The notes under the pieces were generated by a model that saw nothing but the letters and a program-made list of their open reading frames with translations, did not search any database and was not told where the DNA came from. Of a DNA stretch of 64,000 bases, positions 8,717-18,122 are shown one piece after another. Positions within the stretch are counted from its first letter, which is position 1, and the number at the start of each line of letters is the position of its first letter. The translations under genes were made by a program, and so were the position numbers. This DNA comes from Candidatus Lachnoclostridium pullistercoris (GTDB taxonomy: Bacteria; Bacillota; Clostridia; Lachnospirales; Lachnospiraceae): assembly GCA_019119775.1 (NCBI GenBank), contig DWWL01000044.1:1-64000 (forward strand), given 5' to 3'.

Positions 8717-9436
8717 TTACAGCTGGGGCCATCCCTTGATATTTCCCTCAATCACTGCACGGAACAGGCGTGACTTTACGCCGGGATTTTCCCGTTCCAG
8801 CTGACGGATCAGATTTTTTACGTATTCCCTCTTGGTATGCCCGTCAACGGGACAGGGATTTTTGCAGACAGGGAGCTGATATTTTTTTTGAAATCCAATG
8901 ACATCCGCCTCCGGAACCATGATCATGGGCCGGATCACTGTCAGATCCATGCGGTCCAGATATGTATAAGGAGAGAACGCATAAAATCGTCCCTCATAGA
9001 TCAGAGACATCATCATAGTCTCAATCAGATCTTCTTTATGATGGGCGTAAGCGATCTTGTTGCATCCCAGCTCCTTTGCCTTCTCGTTGAGAGCGCCTTT
9101 CCGCATTTTGGCGCAGAGTGAACAGGGATTTGTCTCTTTTCTGGCCTCAAAAAGAATCGGCCCGATTTCTGTGGAGACAACCTGGTACGGCACTCCAAAA
9201 CGGCCGCAGAGCTCCCGTACCGGGTCCAGATTCAGATTTCCCAGCCCCAGATCCACCGTAATGGCAGACAGCTTAAATGGATTGGGATAGAAGCGCTGGA
9301 GGCCGTGCAGGGCACATAGAAGAGTTAAACTGTCTTTGCCGCCGGAAATTCCAACGGCAATATGATCGCCGGCCTCAATCATGTGATATTTATCAATTGC
9401 CTGTCTGGTCAGGCTCATTAAACGCTGCAGGTCCAT
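8717..9436 (-). CDS. TtcA/TilS-like PP-loop ATPase, tRNA thiolation family
   Basis: SGGKDS PP-loop; CSLCAKMRKG and CKNPCP cysteine motifs. Confidence 0.88.
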   Translation of the reverse strand: MDLQRLMSLTRQAIDKYHMIEAGDHIAVGISGGKDSLTLLCALHGLQRFYPNPFKLSAITVDLGLGNLNLDPVRELCGRFGVPYQVVSTEIGPILFEARKETNPCSLCAKMRKGALNEKAKELGCNKIAYAHHKEDLIETMMMSLIYEGRFYAFSPYTYLDRMDLTVIRPMIMVPEADVIGFQKKYQLPVCKNPCPVDGHTKREYVKNLIRQLERENPGVKSRLFRAVIEGNIKGWPQL

Positions 9437-9591
9437 AGGACAACAAACCGCCTTTCATTCAAGTAATTCAAATTTGTGCACATAATTTTTATAGATAAAA
9501 GAGAAGAACCCTCATTTTTCATAAAATCAAGTTTTGCAGCTAAGGACCAGGAAAACCGAATAATATGAGCTTATGGGCGCAATTCCATAGC

Positions 9592-9625
9592 AACTATTCG
9601 TTAAACTATTCTTTCGCGAATAGTT
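9592..9625. repeat. Inverted repeat AACTATTCG-N16-CGAATAGTT with an internal third copy
   Basis: Direct reading in a gene-free 440-bp interval. Confidence 0.75.
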
Positions 9626-9876
9626 AGATCGCTATCCGTCCTTACGCATCTCTTCATATTTTAGCAAGATCTGCCGCATTTTTCTACTGAAAAAATATTT
9701 TTATTTTTTCACCATTTTATATCCCGCTGCTCATCCTCTTTCTTCTGCGGCAAAAAGAAAAATCCCAAAGTCTGCAAGTCCATCCTGTGCGTTTTTCCGC
9801 ATGTCCGATCTGACGCTAAATAAATTAGACTGCATTTTCGGGATTTTTCAAAAAACAATATTATAAAGCAAAATAA

Positions 9877-11505
9877 TTATGATACTCCGGGACCATTTTC
9901 TCCGTCCTCAGCGGATATTTCCGCTGAAGGCCCCTGACTTGCCGGGCCGCCGCTTTGGCCGCCTCCGGAAGCTGTTTGATCAGAATTCTGGTTTCCGCCA
10001 TTCTGATTTTCATGGCCGAAAGGCGCCGAGTTTTCTGAGGCTGGACGGCTGCTCTCAGTTGCCGGACGGCTGGTTTCTGTTTCCTCCCCGCGAGACGGCG
10101 CCGTTGTCTCCGAGCTGTTTCCCGGATGCCTTCCGGGGCGTTCCTCATCCGATTCCCCGTAGGATTCCCTTGAAGGAGAAAGGTGGCTTCCCGGCCCGAT
10201 GGTTTCCTTTTCCTCATCGGAGTCTTCGGAATCTTCTTCCTCCGTCTCCTCATTTGGCTCGATCGTCTCCTCGACCGTTGTCTCCTCCGTCTCTGTGCTC
10301 TCCTCTGTCGGTTCTGTCTCCGGCTCGGTTTCCGGCGCTGCCGGCTGTGTGGATGACGGCACACGGCCGCCTCCCGTGTTGGCCTCAGGTGCATTTTCCC
10401 CTGGCTCTGTGAGTCCGCTGTCCTCTCCGATCTTCTGACTGATTGCCTTTACGGATGAAGGTGCCTGATATGTCTCATCGCCGAATAAAAGCTGATGGAG
10501 CTGTACCACATTACTTTCCAGAGTGGTGGGGATGACGCAGTCCATGCGCCCGATTTTCTTCGTCTCCCTGGAGAATGGGAATCCGGTAGTTTCCACGATC
10601 TGATACTTATTCACGTTTTTGGCAAGCGGAATCAGATCGTCAATGCCTAAGTCCGTGGAAATCTGCGGAAGTACTGCCATCAAAATGTTGTTTAACTCCG
10701 AAAAGCTGGCATTTTTCGCCTTTTCCATCGCCAGGCTGATCACTTTCCTCTGGCGGGCCGTACGGTTAAAATCAGTATCCATCAGACGAAGCCTGGCATA
10801 GGCCACCGCCTGAACGCCGTCCAAATGATTCATGCCGGCATGTTCCAGCTGATGGGAACCGATCCCGGTGGAATTTACGGTTTCCGTTATAAATGAATTG
10901 ATGTAGGCAAATTCTGCATCGCTGATTTCCAGATCAATGCCGCCCAAAATGTTGATGGCGTCGGCAACCGCTTTCCAGTTAAACGTTGCATAATTGTCAA
11001 ACTTAAGGTCCAGATTCTCCTCCAGAGCCGCCACAGCCTGCTTGTGGCCCCCTTTAAAATAAGCTTCATTGATCTTATGGTAAGTTCCATCGGAATCAAT
11101 TTTTAAATAAGTATCCCTGTATACCGATACCAGCGTAATCTCCCCTGTCGCCCGGTCAATATTGCAGATCATCTCCACATCGGAAAGGGCATTTTCCTCC
11201 AGATTGCCGTCTCTGGAATCAACTCCGAATACGGCGATCGTCCAATATCCGTCATCGTGAAGCCGGCGGAAAATGAAAAATCCGGCAAAGACAACAATCA
11301 GCAGAACGGCCAGGATCGTCAGGCGCATGATCTTTTTCTTTTTCCTCTTTTTTCTCAGTGCCTTCGCTCTCCTGATCTTCCTCTCCTCAAACTCTTCCTG
11401 GTGACGGTTGATAAAATCCGATTCCCGTTTTCTGGTCGGCCGCTTCCTGTGCTTCATCCGTTCCAGTTCATCTTCATACTCGTAACTCATAGTTTCCCTC
11501 CACAC
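9877..11505 (-). CDS. LCP (LytR-CpsA-Psr) family protein with long low-complexity C-terminal tail
   Basis: N-terminal cytoplasmic basic segment, TM, LCP motifs (AVFGVDSRD, DGVQAVAYARLR, DFNRTARQRKV). Confidence 0.92.
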   Translation of the reverse strand: MWRETMSYEYEDELERMKHRKRPTRKRESDFINRHQEEFEERKIRRAKALRKKRKKKKIMRLTILAVLLIVVFAGFFIFRRLHDDGYWTIAVFGVDSRDGNLEENALSDVEMICNIDRATGEITLVSVYRDTYLKIDSDGTYHKINEAYFKGGHKQAVAALEENLDLKFDNYATFNWKAVADAINILGGIDLEISDAEFAYINSFITETVNSTGIGSHQLEHAGMNHLDGVQAVAYARLRLMDTDFNRTARQRKVISLAMEKAKNASFSELNNILMAVLPQISTDLGIDDLIPLAKNVNKYQIVETTGFPFSRETKKIGRMDCVIPTTLESNVVQLHQLLFGDETYQAPSSVKAISQKIGEDSGLTEPGENAPEANTGGGRVPSSTQPAAPETEPETEPTEESTETEETTVEETIEPNEETEEEDSEDSDEEKETIGPGSHLSPSRESYGESDEERPGRHPGNSSETTAPSRGEETETSRPATESSRPASENSAPFGHENQNGGNQNSDQTASGGGQSGGPASQGPSAEISAEDGENGPGVS

Positions 11506-11507
11506 TT

Positions 11508-13484
11508 TTATTCGATCAGATTTCTGTAATATTTCCAGTTTGCGTCCAATTCACTGACGGTCACGTTGTTTGCCGGACCGCTGCTCTCATGAATGCAGAT
11601 CAGCTTTCCTCCGCTCCCCCATCCTAAAAACATGACTACATGAGCGTTGTCTCCCGTCCGCACGATAATATCTCCCGGCTGCAGCCGGCTTCTGGAGGTC
11701 GCCGACCCGCAGCGGATCAGCCCGCTGGTCCCTTCCGCCGGCAGCCGCTCTCCTGTCACAGACCAATATACCCAGGCAATCCATCCAGAACAGTCAAGTC
11801 CCTTCTTGATACGCCCTTCTTTATCGGAGCTTACCAGACTGCCGAAATGATTGCCTTCATATCCAGGCGCAGATGCTTTCCCGCCCCAGTAATAGGGAAC
11901 GCGCCCTACCGATTCCAGTGCAAAGCGGACCAGTTCTCTCCTTTCAGGAGAAAGGTCCGGCGGCAGAAGCTCCAGATATGTATCGATCTCCGTCTCACCC
12001 ATAGGAGGCTGAAGAGAAATATCCGATATGCTGAGGCCATAGTTTTCATACCAGTCCTGGTCCGTCAGGTCCTTTGCCAGAGCTTTCATCTCCTCATTCC
12101 ATCCGCTCCACCGCTCTGAGGTCTCCGCGCCTCTGGAATCCAGCTGGTACAGATTTTCTCTGCTCTCCTCCGTCCCTACGACGCGCACAGTGATCGTCAG
12201 ATCAATGTGTCCAGGACAGGAAACTTCCTCGCTCTGCCGGGCAGTCTCCTCTGTTTCCGGTTCTTGGCTGCTCTCTGCCTGAGTCTCCTCCTCAGAAGCG
12301 GCATCCACCAGCATCTGAACATATTCGCCGGGCCCCTGAAGCTCAGACGGCGTAGTCAGCGCTGCCGGTGTTTCCTGGTAGGCTTCCGATGCCGTATCCG
12401 CGGCAGATGAACCGCTGACAGATTCTGCAGCAGCTGCCGCCTCAGCTGTGGGAGAAGCGGCAAATGCCGCGGCAGTTTCCGCCCCAGCAGATTCCGTTCT
12501 CGCCGCTGACTCTGGGATTTCCGGCTCCTCTACTGCGTCCGGTTGAACTCCCGGCTCTGCAGAACCCGGTATCTCCGCCGTGTCAATCTGGCCTCCCGAT
12601 CCCGGCTCCTCCGCTGCGCCTGCAGACGCTCCGGCATCCGGTTCTGTCCCAGGCCCTGCTTCTGCAGATCCGCTTCCCGCCTCAGCTTCCGCCGGCGGCG
12701 GCTGACCGTTCTCAGGCTCCGTCTCCCACTGGCTGTCTGACATGGCGGCACTGCTCTCTTCCGCCTCCATCTCAGCTACGTCCTCCGCCATCTCCTCAGC
12801 TTCGGACAGGTCCATGCACCCATCACAGTAGTAGACGTCGCTCATGGAAACCTGATAACTGTGGGACGCATTCCACAGCTCCTTCGCGTACTCCAAAAAT
12901 AAGTCTGTGTCCTGATAATCGTGATAGAATGTATATACATTGGCCATGGACAGGATTTCCTTTACATTGGACGTTCCCTCCGCCTCTTTTCCATCCCCGT
13001 CCAGGATGGAAATATGGATCCGGCTCCAGGACCCGACCTTCCAAGTGGAAGGATCTTCTGCCCTCTGGTTCTCATCTTTTCTGTTGTATTTTCCCATGAT
13101 GAAATCTGCAGAACGCCCCAGCCTGGCTGCCATCTGCTCCGGTGTCATGCCGGAAAGGTTGTAGATCTGGTCCAGCCAGTTCTGGTCCGTGATCTCCAGT
13201 TCCTGATAAATCGCCCCCATTTTGCTGTTCAGAATATTGGAGGAATCGGCCCCATCAGGAAATTCAAAGACCAGGTTTAAAACATTCGGCAGTATTTCCG
13301 GTTCTGTCTCTTCATCCTGCACCGGCTCAGAGGCCGGCTGTTCATCCGCAAAAGAAGGGGCAGGCTCCGGCAGGGGGACAGCTCCCGTCCACACCGGTAC
13401 CCGGCGTCCGGCCCACACGGCAAAGATGGTGCCCGCCAGGATCCACGCCGCTCCCGCCCTGCGGAAGATCTCTTTTTTCTTCAT
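11508..13484 (-). CDS. Secreted NlpC/P60-type (C40) peptidase with A/E/P-rich linker
   Basis: C-terminal LDCSGWIAWVYW...GDIIVRTGDNAHVVMFLG catalytic motifs; N-terminal signal/TM; start taken at MKKKEIFRRAG. Confidence 0.87.
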   Translation of the reverse strand: MKKKEIFRRAGAAWILAGTIFAVWAGRRVPVWTGAVPLPEPAPSFADEQPASEPVQDEETEPEILPNVLNLVFEFPDGADSSNILNSKMGAIYQELEITDQNWLDQIYNLSGMTPEQMAARLGRSADFIMGKYNRKDENQRAEDPSTWKVGSWSRIHISILDGDGKEAEGTSNVKEILSMANVYTFYHDYQDTDLFLEYAKELWNASHSYQVSMSDVYYCDGCMDLSEAEEMAEDVAEMEAEESSAAMSDSQWETEPENGQPPPAEAEAGSGSAEAGPGTEPDAGASAGAAEEPGSGGQIDTAEIPGSAEPGVQPDAVEEPEIPESAARTESAGAETAAAFAASPTAEAAAAAESVSGSSAADTASEAYQETPAALTTPSELQGPGEYVQMLVDAASEEETQAESSQEPETEETARQSEEVSCPGHIDLTITVRVVGTEESRENLYQLDSRGAETSERWSGWNEEMKALAKDLTDQDWYENYGLSISDISLQPPMGETEIDTYLELLPPDLSPERRELVRFALESVGRVPYYWGGKASAPGYEGNHFGSLVSSDKEGRIKKGLDCSGWIAWVYWSVTGERLPAEGTSGLIRCGSATSRSRLQPGDIIVRTGDNAHVVMFLGWGSGGKLICIHESSGPANNVTVSELDANWKYYRNLIE

Positions 13485-13613
13485 CTGATCTGTATCCTTC
13501 AATTCAGTTATCCAATTTAAAACTATAACATACAATGAAAAGGAAAAACAGTACGAAACCCTTAAAATTTATTTAATTCGTCCATTTCCCCCTCTTCCCC
13601 GCCGCCTTTTGTA

Positions 13614-13642
13614 TTGACGCATTTTTCTGAAATCGTTATAAT
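13614..13642 (+). promoter_or_regulatory. Sigma-A promoter of glmS
   Basis: TTGACG-N17-TATAAT. Confidence 0.8.
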
Positions 13643-13764
13643 GTAGGCATTTGAAGGAGCTCTTCTGCTGGAAAGCGGCAGAGCGGAAAGACGTGTATCT
13701 GAAAGTACAGCTGAACTTACTTTTTGCTGAAAAACGACTGAAACAAGATTGGAGTGAAAAAATT

Positions 13765-15582
13765 ATGTGTGGAATTATCGGCTATACAGGCCCTCTGCAG
13801 GCGAAGGATGTTCTCCTAAACGGGCTTTCCCAGCTGGAATATCGGGGCTATGACAGCGCAGGAATCGCATTTTTTGAATCGGGCCAGAATGTCCGCGTTG
13901 TAAAGACCACGGGAAAGGTCGCCCGGCTGAAGGAGCTGTGCTCCAGCATCACAGAGGAGATCCACTGCGGAATCGGCCATACCAGATGGGCAACCCACGG
14001 CGGAGTTACCGTGGAAAATGCCCACCCTCATCAGGCCGGCAGAGTGACCCTGATCCACAACGGGATCATTGAAAATTATCATCAGCTGACCGCTGATTTT
14101 CATTTGGAGGGGACTCTCATCTCCCAGACGGACAGCGAGGTGGCAGCCAGAGTGCTGGATCAGATCTACGATCATGATCCCATTTCCTCCATCCGGCGTC
14201 TGGTCCCCCTTTTAGAGGGCTCCTACGGCTTCTGTATCCTTTTTTCCGATCATCCCGGGGAAATCTATGCCGTCCGCAACGTAAGCCCTCTGGTGGCCGC
14301 CTACACCCATTCAGGCTCCCTCATCGCCTCTGATCTGACCGCCCTGATCCCCTACACGAGAAAATACGCGGTGGTTCCGGAAAATCAGATCGTAAAGCTG
14401 ACTCCCTACCGGATGGAATTTTATCAGATGGACGGAACGCCGGCTTCCCCGGAGATACTGGAAGTAAACTGGGATACGGACGCCGCCATGAAGAACGGAT
14501 ATCCCCATTTCATGCTGAAAGAAATCCATGAGCAGCCGGAGGCGCTGAAAAAAACGATTCTCCCCCGCCTTACAAAGGGCCTGCCGGATTTTGGGGATGA
14601 CGGCATACCGGACAGTCTGTTCCAGACCTGCAGCCAGATCCGGATCGTCGCCTGCGGCACCGCCATGCACGCGGGAATGGTGGCAAGGGCTGTTATGGAA
14701 CCCCTTCTTAAGATTCCTGTCCTCGTCTCCGTAGCCTCTGAATTCCGCTACGAGGATCCTCTGGTAAACGACCAGACTCTCACCATTGTGATCTCCCAGT
14801 CCGGGGAGACCATCGACACTCTGGCCGCTCTGCGCCTGGCAAAGGAACTCGGCTCCAAGGTCCTTTCCGTAGTAAATGTGAAAGGCTCCACCATCGCCAG
14901 AGAAAGCGACTATGTTCTCTACACCCACGCCGGTCCGGAGATCGCTGTAGCCAGCACCAAGGCTTATTCCGTCCAGCTGGCTGCCCTTTATATGATCACC
15001 TGCCGCATGGCCTGCGTGCGCGGAAAAATGACCGACCAGGAAGCTGCCTCTTTCATGGAAGACCTGCTGGACGTGATCCCGGCCATGGAAGAAATGCTGG
15101 ACCAGGCAGAAACTATCAAGACCATCGTACGCCCCCTGATCGACAAGCCGGACGCTTTCTTCATCGGGCGCAACTTAGACTATGCCTTCTCTCTGGAAGG
15201 CGCCCTTAAATTAAAAGAGATCTCCTACATCCACGCGGACGCCTACGCGGCCGGAGAATTAAAGCACGGCACCATCGCCCTCATCGCCGACCAGGTACCG
15301 GTGATCGCCCTGGCCACCCAGGACAGAATCTTCTCCAAGATGATCTCCAATGTGCGTGAAGTGAAGGCCAGGGGCGCCTACGTGATCCTGATCACCAAAA
15401 AGGAAGCAGATGTGGATCCGGAGCTGGCGGATGTGCGGATCCGGATCCCTGATCTCCACGACCGCTTTACCGTCTTCCCCATCGCGGTGGTCCTCCAGCT
15501 GATTGCCTACTATGCGTCCCTCTTAAAGGGACTGGATGTGGATCAGCCCCGCAATCTGGCAAAATCAGTCACGGTGGAGTGA
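13765..15582 (+). CDS. glmS: Glutamine-fructose-6-phosphate aminotransferase (isomerizing)
   Basis: MCGIIGYTG N-terminal nucleophile Cys2 sets the start; C-terminal ...PRNLAKSVTVE. Confidence 0.98.
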   Translation: MCGIIGYTGPLQAKDVLLNGLSQLEYRGYDSAGIAFFESGQNVRVVKTTGKVARLKELCSSITEEIHCGIGHTRWATHGGVTVENAHPHQAGRVTLIHNGIIENYHQLTADFHLEGTLISQTDSEVAARVLDQIYDHDPISSIRRLVPLLEGSYGFCILFSDHPGEIYAVRNVSPLVAAYTHSGSLIASDLTALIPYTRKYAVVPENQIVKLTPYRMEFYQMDGTPASPEILEVNWDTDAAMKNGYPHFMLKEIHEQPEALKKTILPRLTKGLPDFGDDGIPDSLFQTCSQIRIVACGTAMHAGMVARAVMEPLLKIPVLVSVASEFRYEDPLVNDQTLTIVISQSGETIDTLAALRLAKELGSKVLSVVNVKGSTIARESDYVLYTHAGPEIAVASTKAYSVQLAALYMITCRMACVRGKMTDQEAASFMEDLLDVIPAMEEMLDQAETIKTIVRPLIDKPDAFFIGRNLDYAFSLEGALKLKEISYIHADAYAAGELKHGTIALIADQVPVIALATQDRIFSKMISNVREVKARGAYVILITKKEADVDPELADVRIRIPDLHDRFTVFPIAVVLQLIAYYASLLKGLDVDQPRNLAKSVTVE

Positions 15583-15717
15583 TCTCCCTCACGATCCCCT
15601 CCCCGGCGGGAAGAGTCCGCGGCGAAATCAGGAAGCGATGGGCGCGAAAAACAATACCGACAGAAAGCGGCACTTTCCTTTCCGCTCCAGTGCGATTCCC
15701 GCGGAGCGTTTTTGTAA

Positions 15718-15812
15718 AACAAGGGACATTTTGTATAACAGGGAACATCATATCTAACAGGGAACATCATATCTAACAGGGAACATCGTTTCTAACAAGG
15801 AACATCGTTTCC
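15718..15812. repeat. Five tandem 19-bp repeats, consensus AACAGGGAACATCATATCT
   Basis: Units begin at 15718, 15737, 15756, 15775, 15794; copies 2 and 3 identical, others diverged. Confidence 0.93.
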
Positions 15813-15819
15813 TGTACAA

Positions 15820-15866
15820 AAAGCAGGGCCGCGCCGGTTTATCCCGCCGGCGCAGCCCTGCTTTCT
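15820..15866. terminator. Bidirectional terminator between convergent glmS and cytidylate-kinase-like gene
   Basis: AAGCAGGGC.GCGCCGG ... CCGGCGC.GCCCTGCTT with flanking A/T runs. Confidence 0.85.
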
Positions 15867-15945
15867 TCTTCCTTTTTTCTGTTTTCATTTTCCCGTTAAG
15901 GAACCTTCGCATTTACTCAGAACTCTTACTCAAAAATCTGCTCAC

Positions 15946-16590
15946 TTACTTCTGAGCGGCCCTGTACTGTTTCATTTTCGCATCTGCGAAAGCCAGAATC
16001 ATATCTACCGTTCCGTCAATTCCCAGCACGCTGCTGTTGATGCAGAGATCGTAGCTGCGGACATCGCCCCACTTTTTGCTGGAATAGTAATTGTAGTAGC
16101 TGGAGCGCTCCTTATCCGTCTTCATCATAATCTCTTTCGCCTTGGCTTCGCTCACATTGTTGCGCTCTGCCAGGCGGCGGACCTTCGTCTCGTCATCGCC
16201 GGTCACAAACACGCTGACCCGGTTGGGATAATCCTCCAGCGCATAGTCTGCGCACCGGCCTACGATCACGCAGGACTCCCGGTCTGCCAGCGCCTTGATC
16301 GCCTCAAACTGCGCCAGAAAAATCTTGTGGTTAATGGGCATATCCATGTATCCGGAAGAGGTATATCCAAAAGAATAGGAATCCATCACCAGGGAATACA
16401 GGAAACTTTTCGTGGGCTTTTCATCATGTGTCTCAAACAGCTCCTCGCACAGGCCGCTGTCCTTTGCCGCCAGAGCAAGCAGCTCCTTGTCGTAGCACTT
16501 GATTCCCAGCTTTTCCGCCGCTTTCTGTCCAATCTCTTTTCCGCCGCTGCCCGACTGCCGTCCAATTGTAATGATCAGGTTGTTGCTCAT
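15946..16590 (-). CDS. Cytidylate kinase-like family protein
   Basis: MSNNLIITIGRQSGSGGKEIGQKAAEKLGIKCYDKEL P-loop variant of the family. Confidence 0.9.
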   Translation of the reverse strand: MSNNLIITIGRQSGSGGKEIGQKAAEKLGIKCYDKELLALAAKDSGLCEELFETHDEKPTKSFLYSLVMDSYSFGYTSSGYMDMPINHKIFLAQFEAIKALADRESCVIVGRCADYALEDYPNRVSVFVTGDDETKVRRLAERNNVSEAKAKEIMMKTDKERSSYYNYYSSKKWGDVRSYDLCINSSVLGIDGTVDMILAFADAKMKQYRAAQK

Positions 16591-16680
16591 ACTTATCTGC
16601 TCCTTCCCTATGCTGAATTCGCCTGAAAAGCGTTTATTTACTATCCCTATTATATAGCGAAAAAGCAAAAAAGTATATAA

Positions 16681-17592
16681 TTATTTTAATATTTTCAAAA
16701 GTTTTTGGAAATATTCAGGCAACGGAGCGGAAAACTCCATATATTCACCGGTTCTCGGATGAACAAAGCCTAAAACCCCGGCGTGGAGCGTCTGTCCCTG
16801 CAGTCCCGGGATGGGACATTTGGCCGGCCCGTACACCGTATCCCCCAGAAGAGGATGATGGATGCTGGCCATATGGACCCGGATCTGGTGCGTCCGCCCC
16901 GTCTCCAGCTGGCATTCCACGTAGGTGTACTTTTCAAAGCGCTGCAGCACCCGGTAATGGGTGACCGCTTCCCGTCCGTTTTTGTAGTTGATGCTCATTT
17001 TCTTCCGATCTGTGGGATGACGACCGATGGGAGCGTCCACCGTCCCCTCCTCCTCTTTGATCACCCCGTGGACAATGGCATAGTACTTCCGGGTGATGGA
17101 GTGAACCTTCAGCTGATCCGCTATGCTCTGATGAGCGAAATCATTTTTGCAGGCCACCAGCACCCCTGTAGTGTCCATGTCAATGCGGTGCACGATCCCC
17201 GGCCGGAGAACGCCGTTGATGCCGGATAAATCCCCCCTGCAGTGGGCCAGAAGTCCGTTGACCAGAGTTCCGCTTGTATGGCCGGCAGCCGGATGGACCA
17301 CCATTCCCTTCGGCTTGTTGATGAGAATGAGATCCTGGTCCTCATAGATAATATCTAACTCCATGGGCTCAGCCGCCACCTCCGGCTCCTCCGGCTCCGG
17401 CACCGTCACCTCCACCACATCATTCTCCGCCACCCGGTAGCTGCTCTTGACTGCCTTTCCGTTGACGAGAACGCCGCCGTTTTTCAATATTTTCTGAATA
17501 TAAGAACGGGAAAGGTCCTCCAGCTGTCCGCTTATGAACGCGTCCAGCCTGGAGTCCTTTCCCTCTTCCGTCACAGTGAGAAACTGTTTCAA
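16681..17592 (-). CDS. rluD: RluD-type 23S rRNA pseudouridine synthase
   Basis: S4 domain then RPGIVHRIDMDTTGVLV catalytic Asp motif. Confidence 0.93.
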   Translation of the reverse strand: MKQFLTVTEEGKDSRLDAFISGQLEDLSRSYIQKILKNGGVLVNGKAVKSSYRVAENDVVEVTVPEPEEPEVAAEPMELDIIYEDQDLILINKPKGMVVHPAAGHTSGTLVNGLLAHCRGDLSGINGVLRPGIVHRIDMDTTGVLVACKNDFAHQSIADQLKVHSITRKYYAIVHGVIKEEEGTVDAPIGRHPTDRKKMSINYKNGREAVTHYRVLQRFEKYTYVECQLETGRTHQIRVHMASIHHPLLGDTVYGPAKCPIPGLQGQTLHAGVLGFVHPRTGEYMEFSAPLPEYFQKLLKILK

Positions 17593-18107
17593 TGGGAATC
17601 TCCTTTCTTCCGTCTCAGAGAAAACGGTTCCAGATCGCTGTCCCGATAGTAAAACAGGAACAGCAGAATCAGAGCCGCCGCAGAAACTGTCACGTAGCAG
17701 TCCGCCACGTTGAACACCGGGAAATTAATCAGGCGGAAATAGAAAAAATCCACCACATACCCCTGTGCGACCCGGTCGATCAGGTTCCCGACCGCCCCGG
17801 AAACGATTCCCACGACGCTTAGATAAAGGGGAACGTATTTCTTTTCCTGGGGCATTCTGCAGACGGCAAACAGAGCCGCCGCCACAACGACAGCCGCAAT
17901 CAGGAAAAAGAACGCCTGCCGCCCCTGAAGCATTCCGAAGGCCGCTCCCCGGTTTTCCAGGTAGGTCAGCTCGAAAACACCCTTGATCAGAACCAGGGGA
18001 GGCTGCCCCATCAGATGATCCACCGCCAGCGCCTTCGTCCACTGGTCCAGCCCCACAAGGACGGCACAGCTGAGGAAAAAGGCGGCAAATTGCTTCCATT
18101 TTTTCAT
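17589..18107 (-). CDS. lspA: Lipoprotein signal peptidase II
   Basis: ENRGAAFGMLQG, GNLIDRVAQGYVVDFF, NVADCYVT; four TM segments; overlaps rluD. Confidence 0.96.
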   Translation of the reverse strand: MKKWKQFAAFFLSCAVLVGLDQWTKALAVDHLMGQPPLVLIKGVFELTYLENRGAAFGMLQGRQAFFFLIAAVVVAAALFAVCRMPQEKKYVPLYLSVVGIVSGAVGNLIDRVAQGYVVDFFYFRLINFPVFNVADCYVTVSAAALILLFLFYYRDSDLEPFSLRRKKGDSH

Positions 18108-18122
18108 AAGTCTGCTCCTTAT

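Noticed and set aside
12464-13099. 211-aa Pro/Arg/Ser-rich plus-strand ORF
   Set aside because: Antisense to the low-complexity linker of the NlpC/P60 gene; biased composition explains the open frame.
13643-13764. glmS ribozyme in the glmS leader
   Set aside because: The roughly 120-nt leader lacks the conserved ribozyme core that I could recognise; an Infernal scan would settle it.
15543-15770. Minus-strand 75-aa ORF ending in STVTDFARLRG
   Set aside because: It is antisense to the conserved GlmS C-terminus (PRNLAKSVTVE); a well-known type of spurious ORF, plus translated tandem repeats.
15718-15812. CRISPR array
   Set aside because: Repeats are contiguous 19-mers without spacers, and no cas genes are present.
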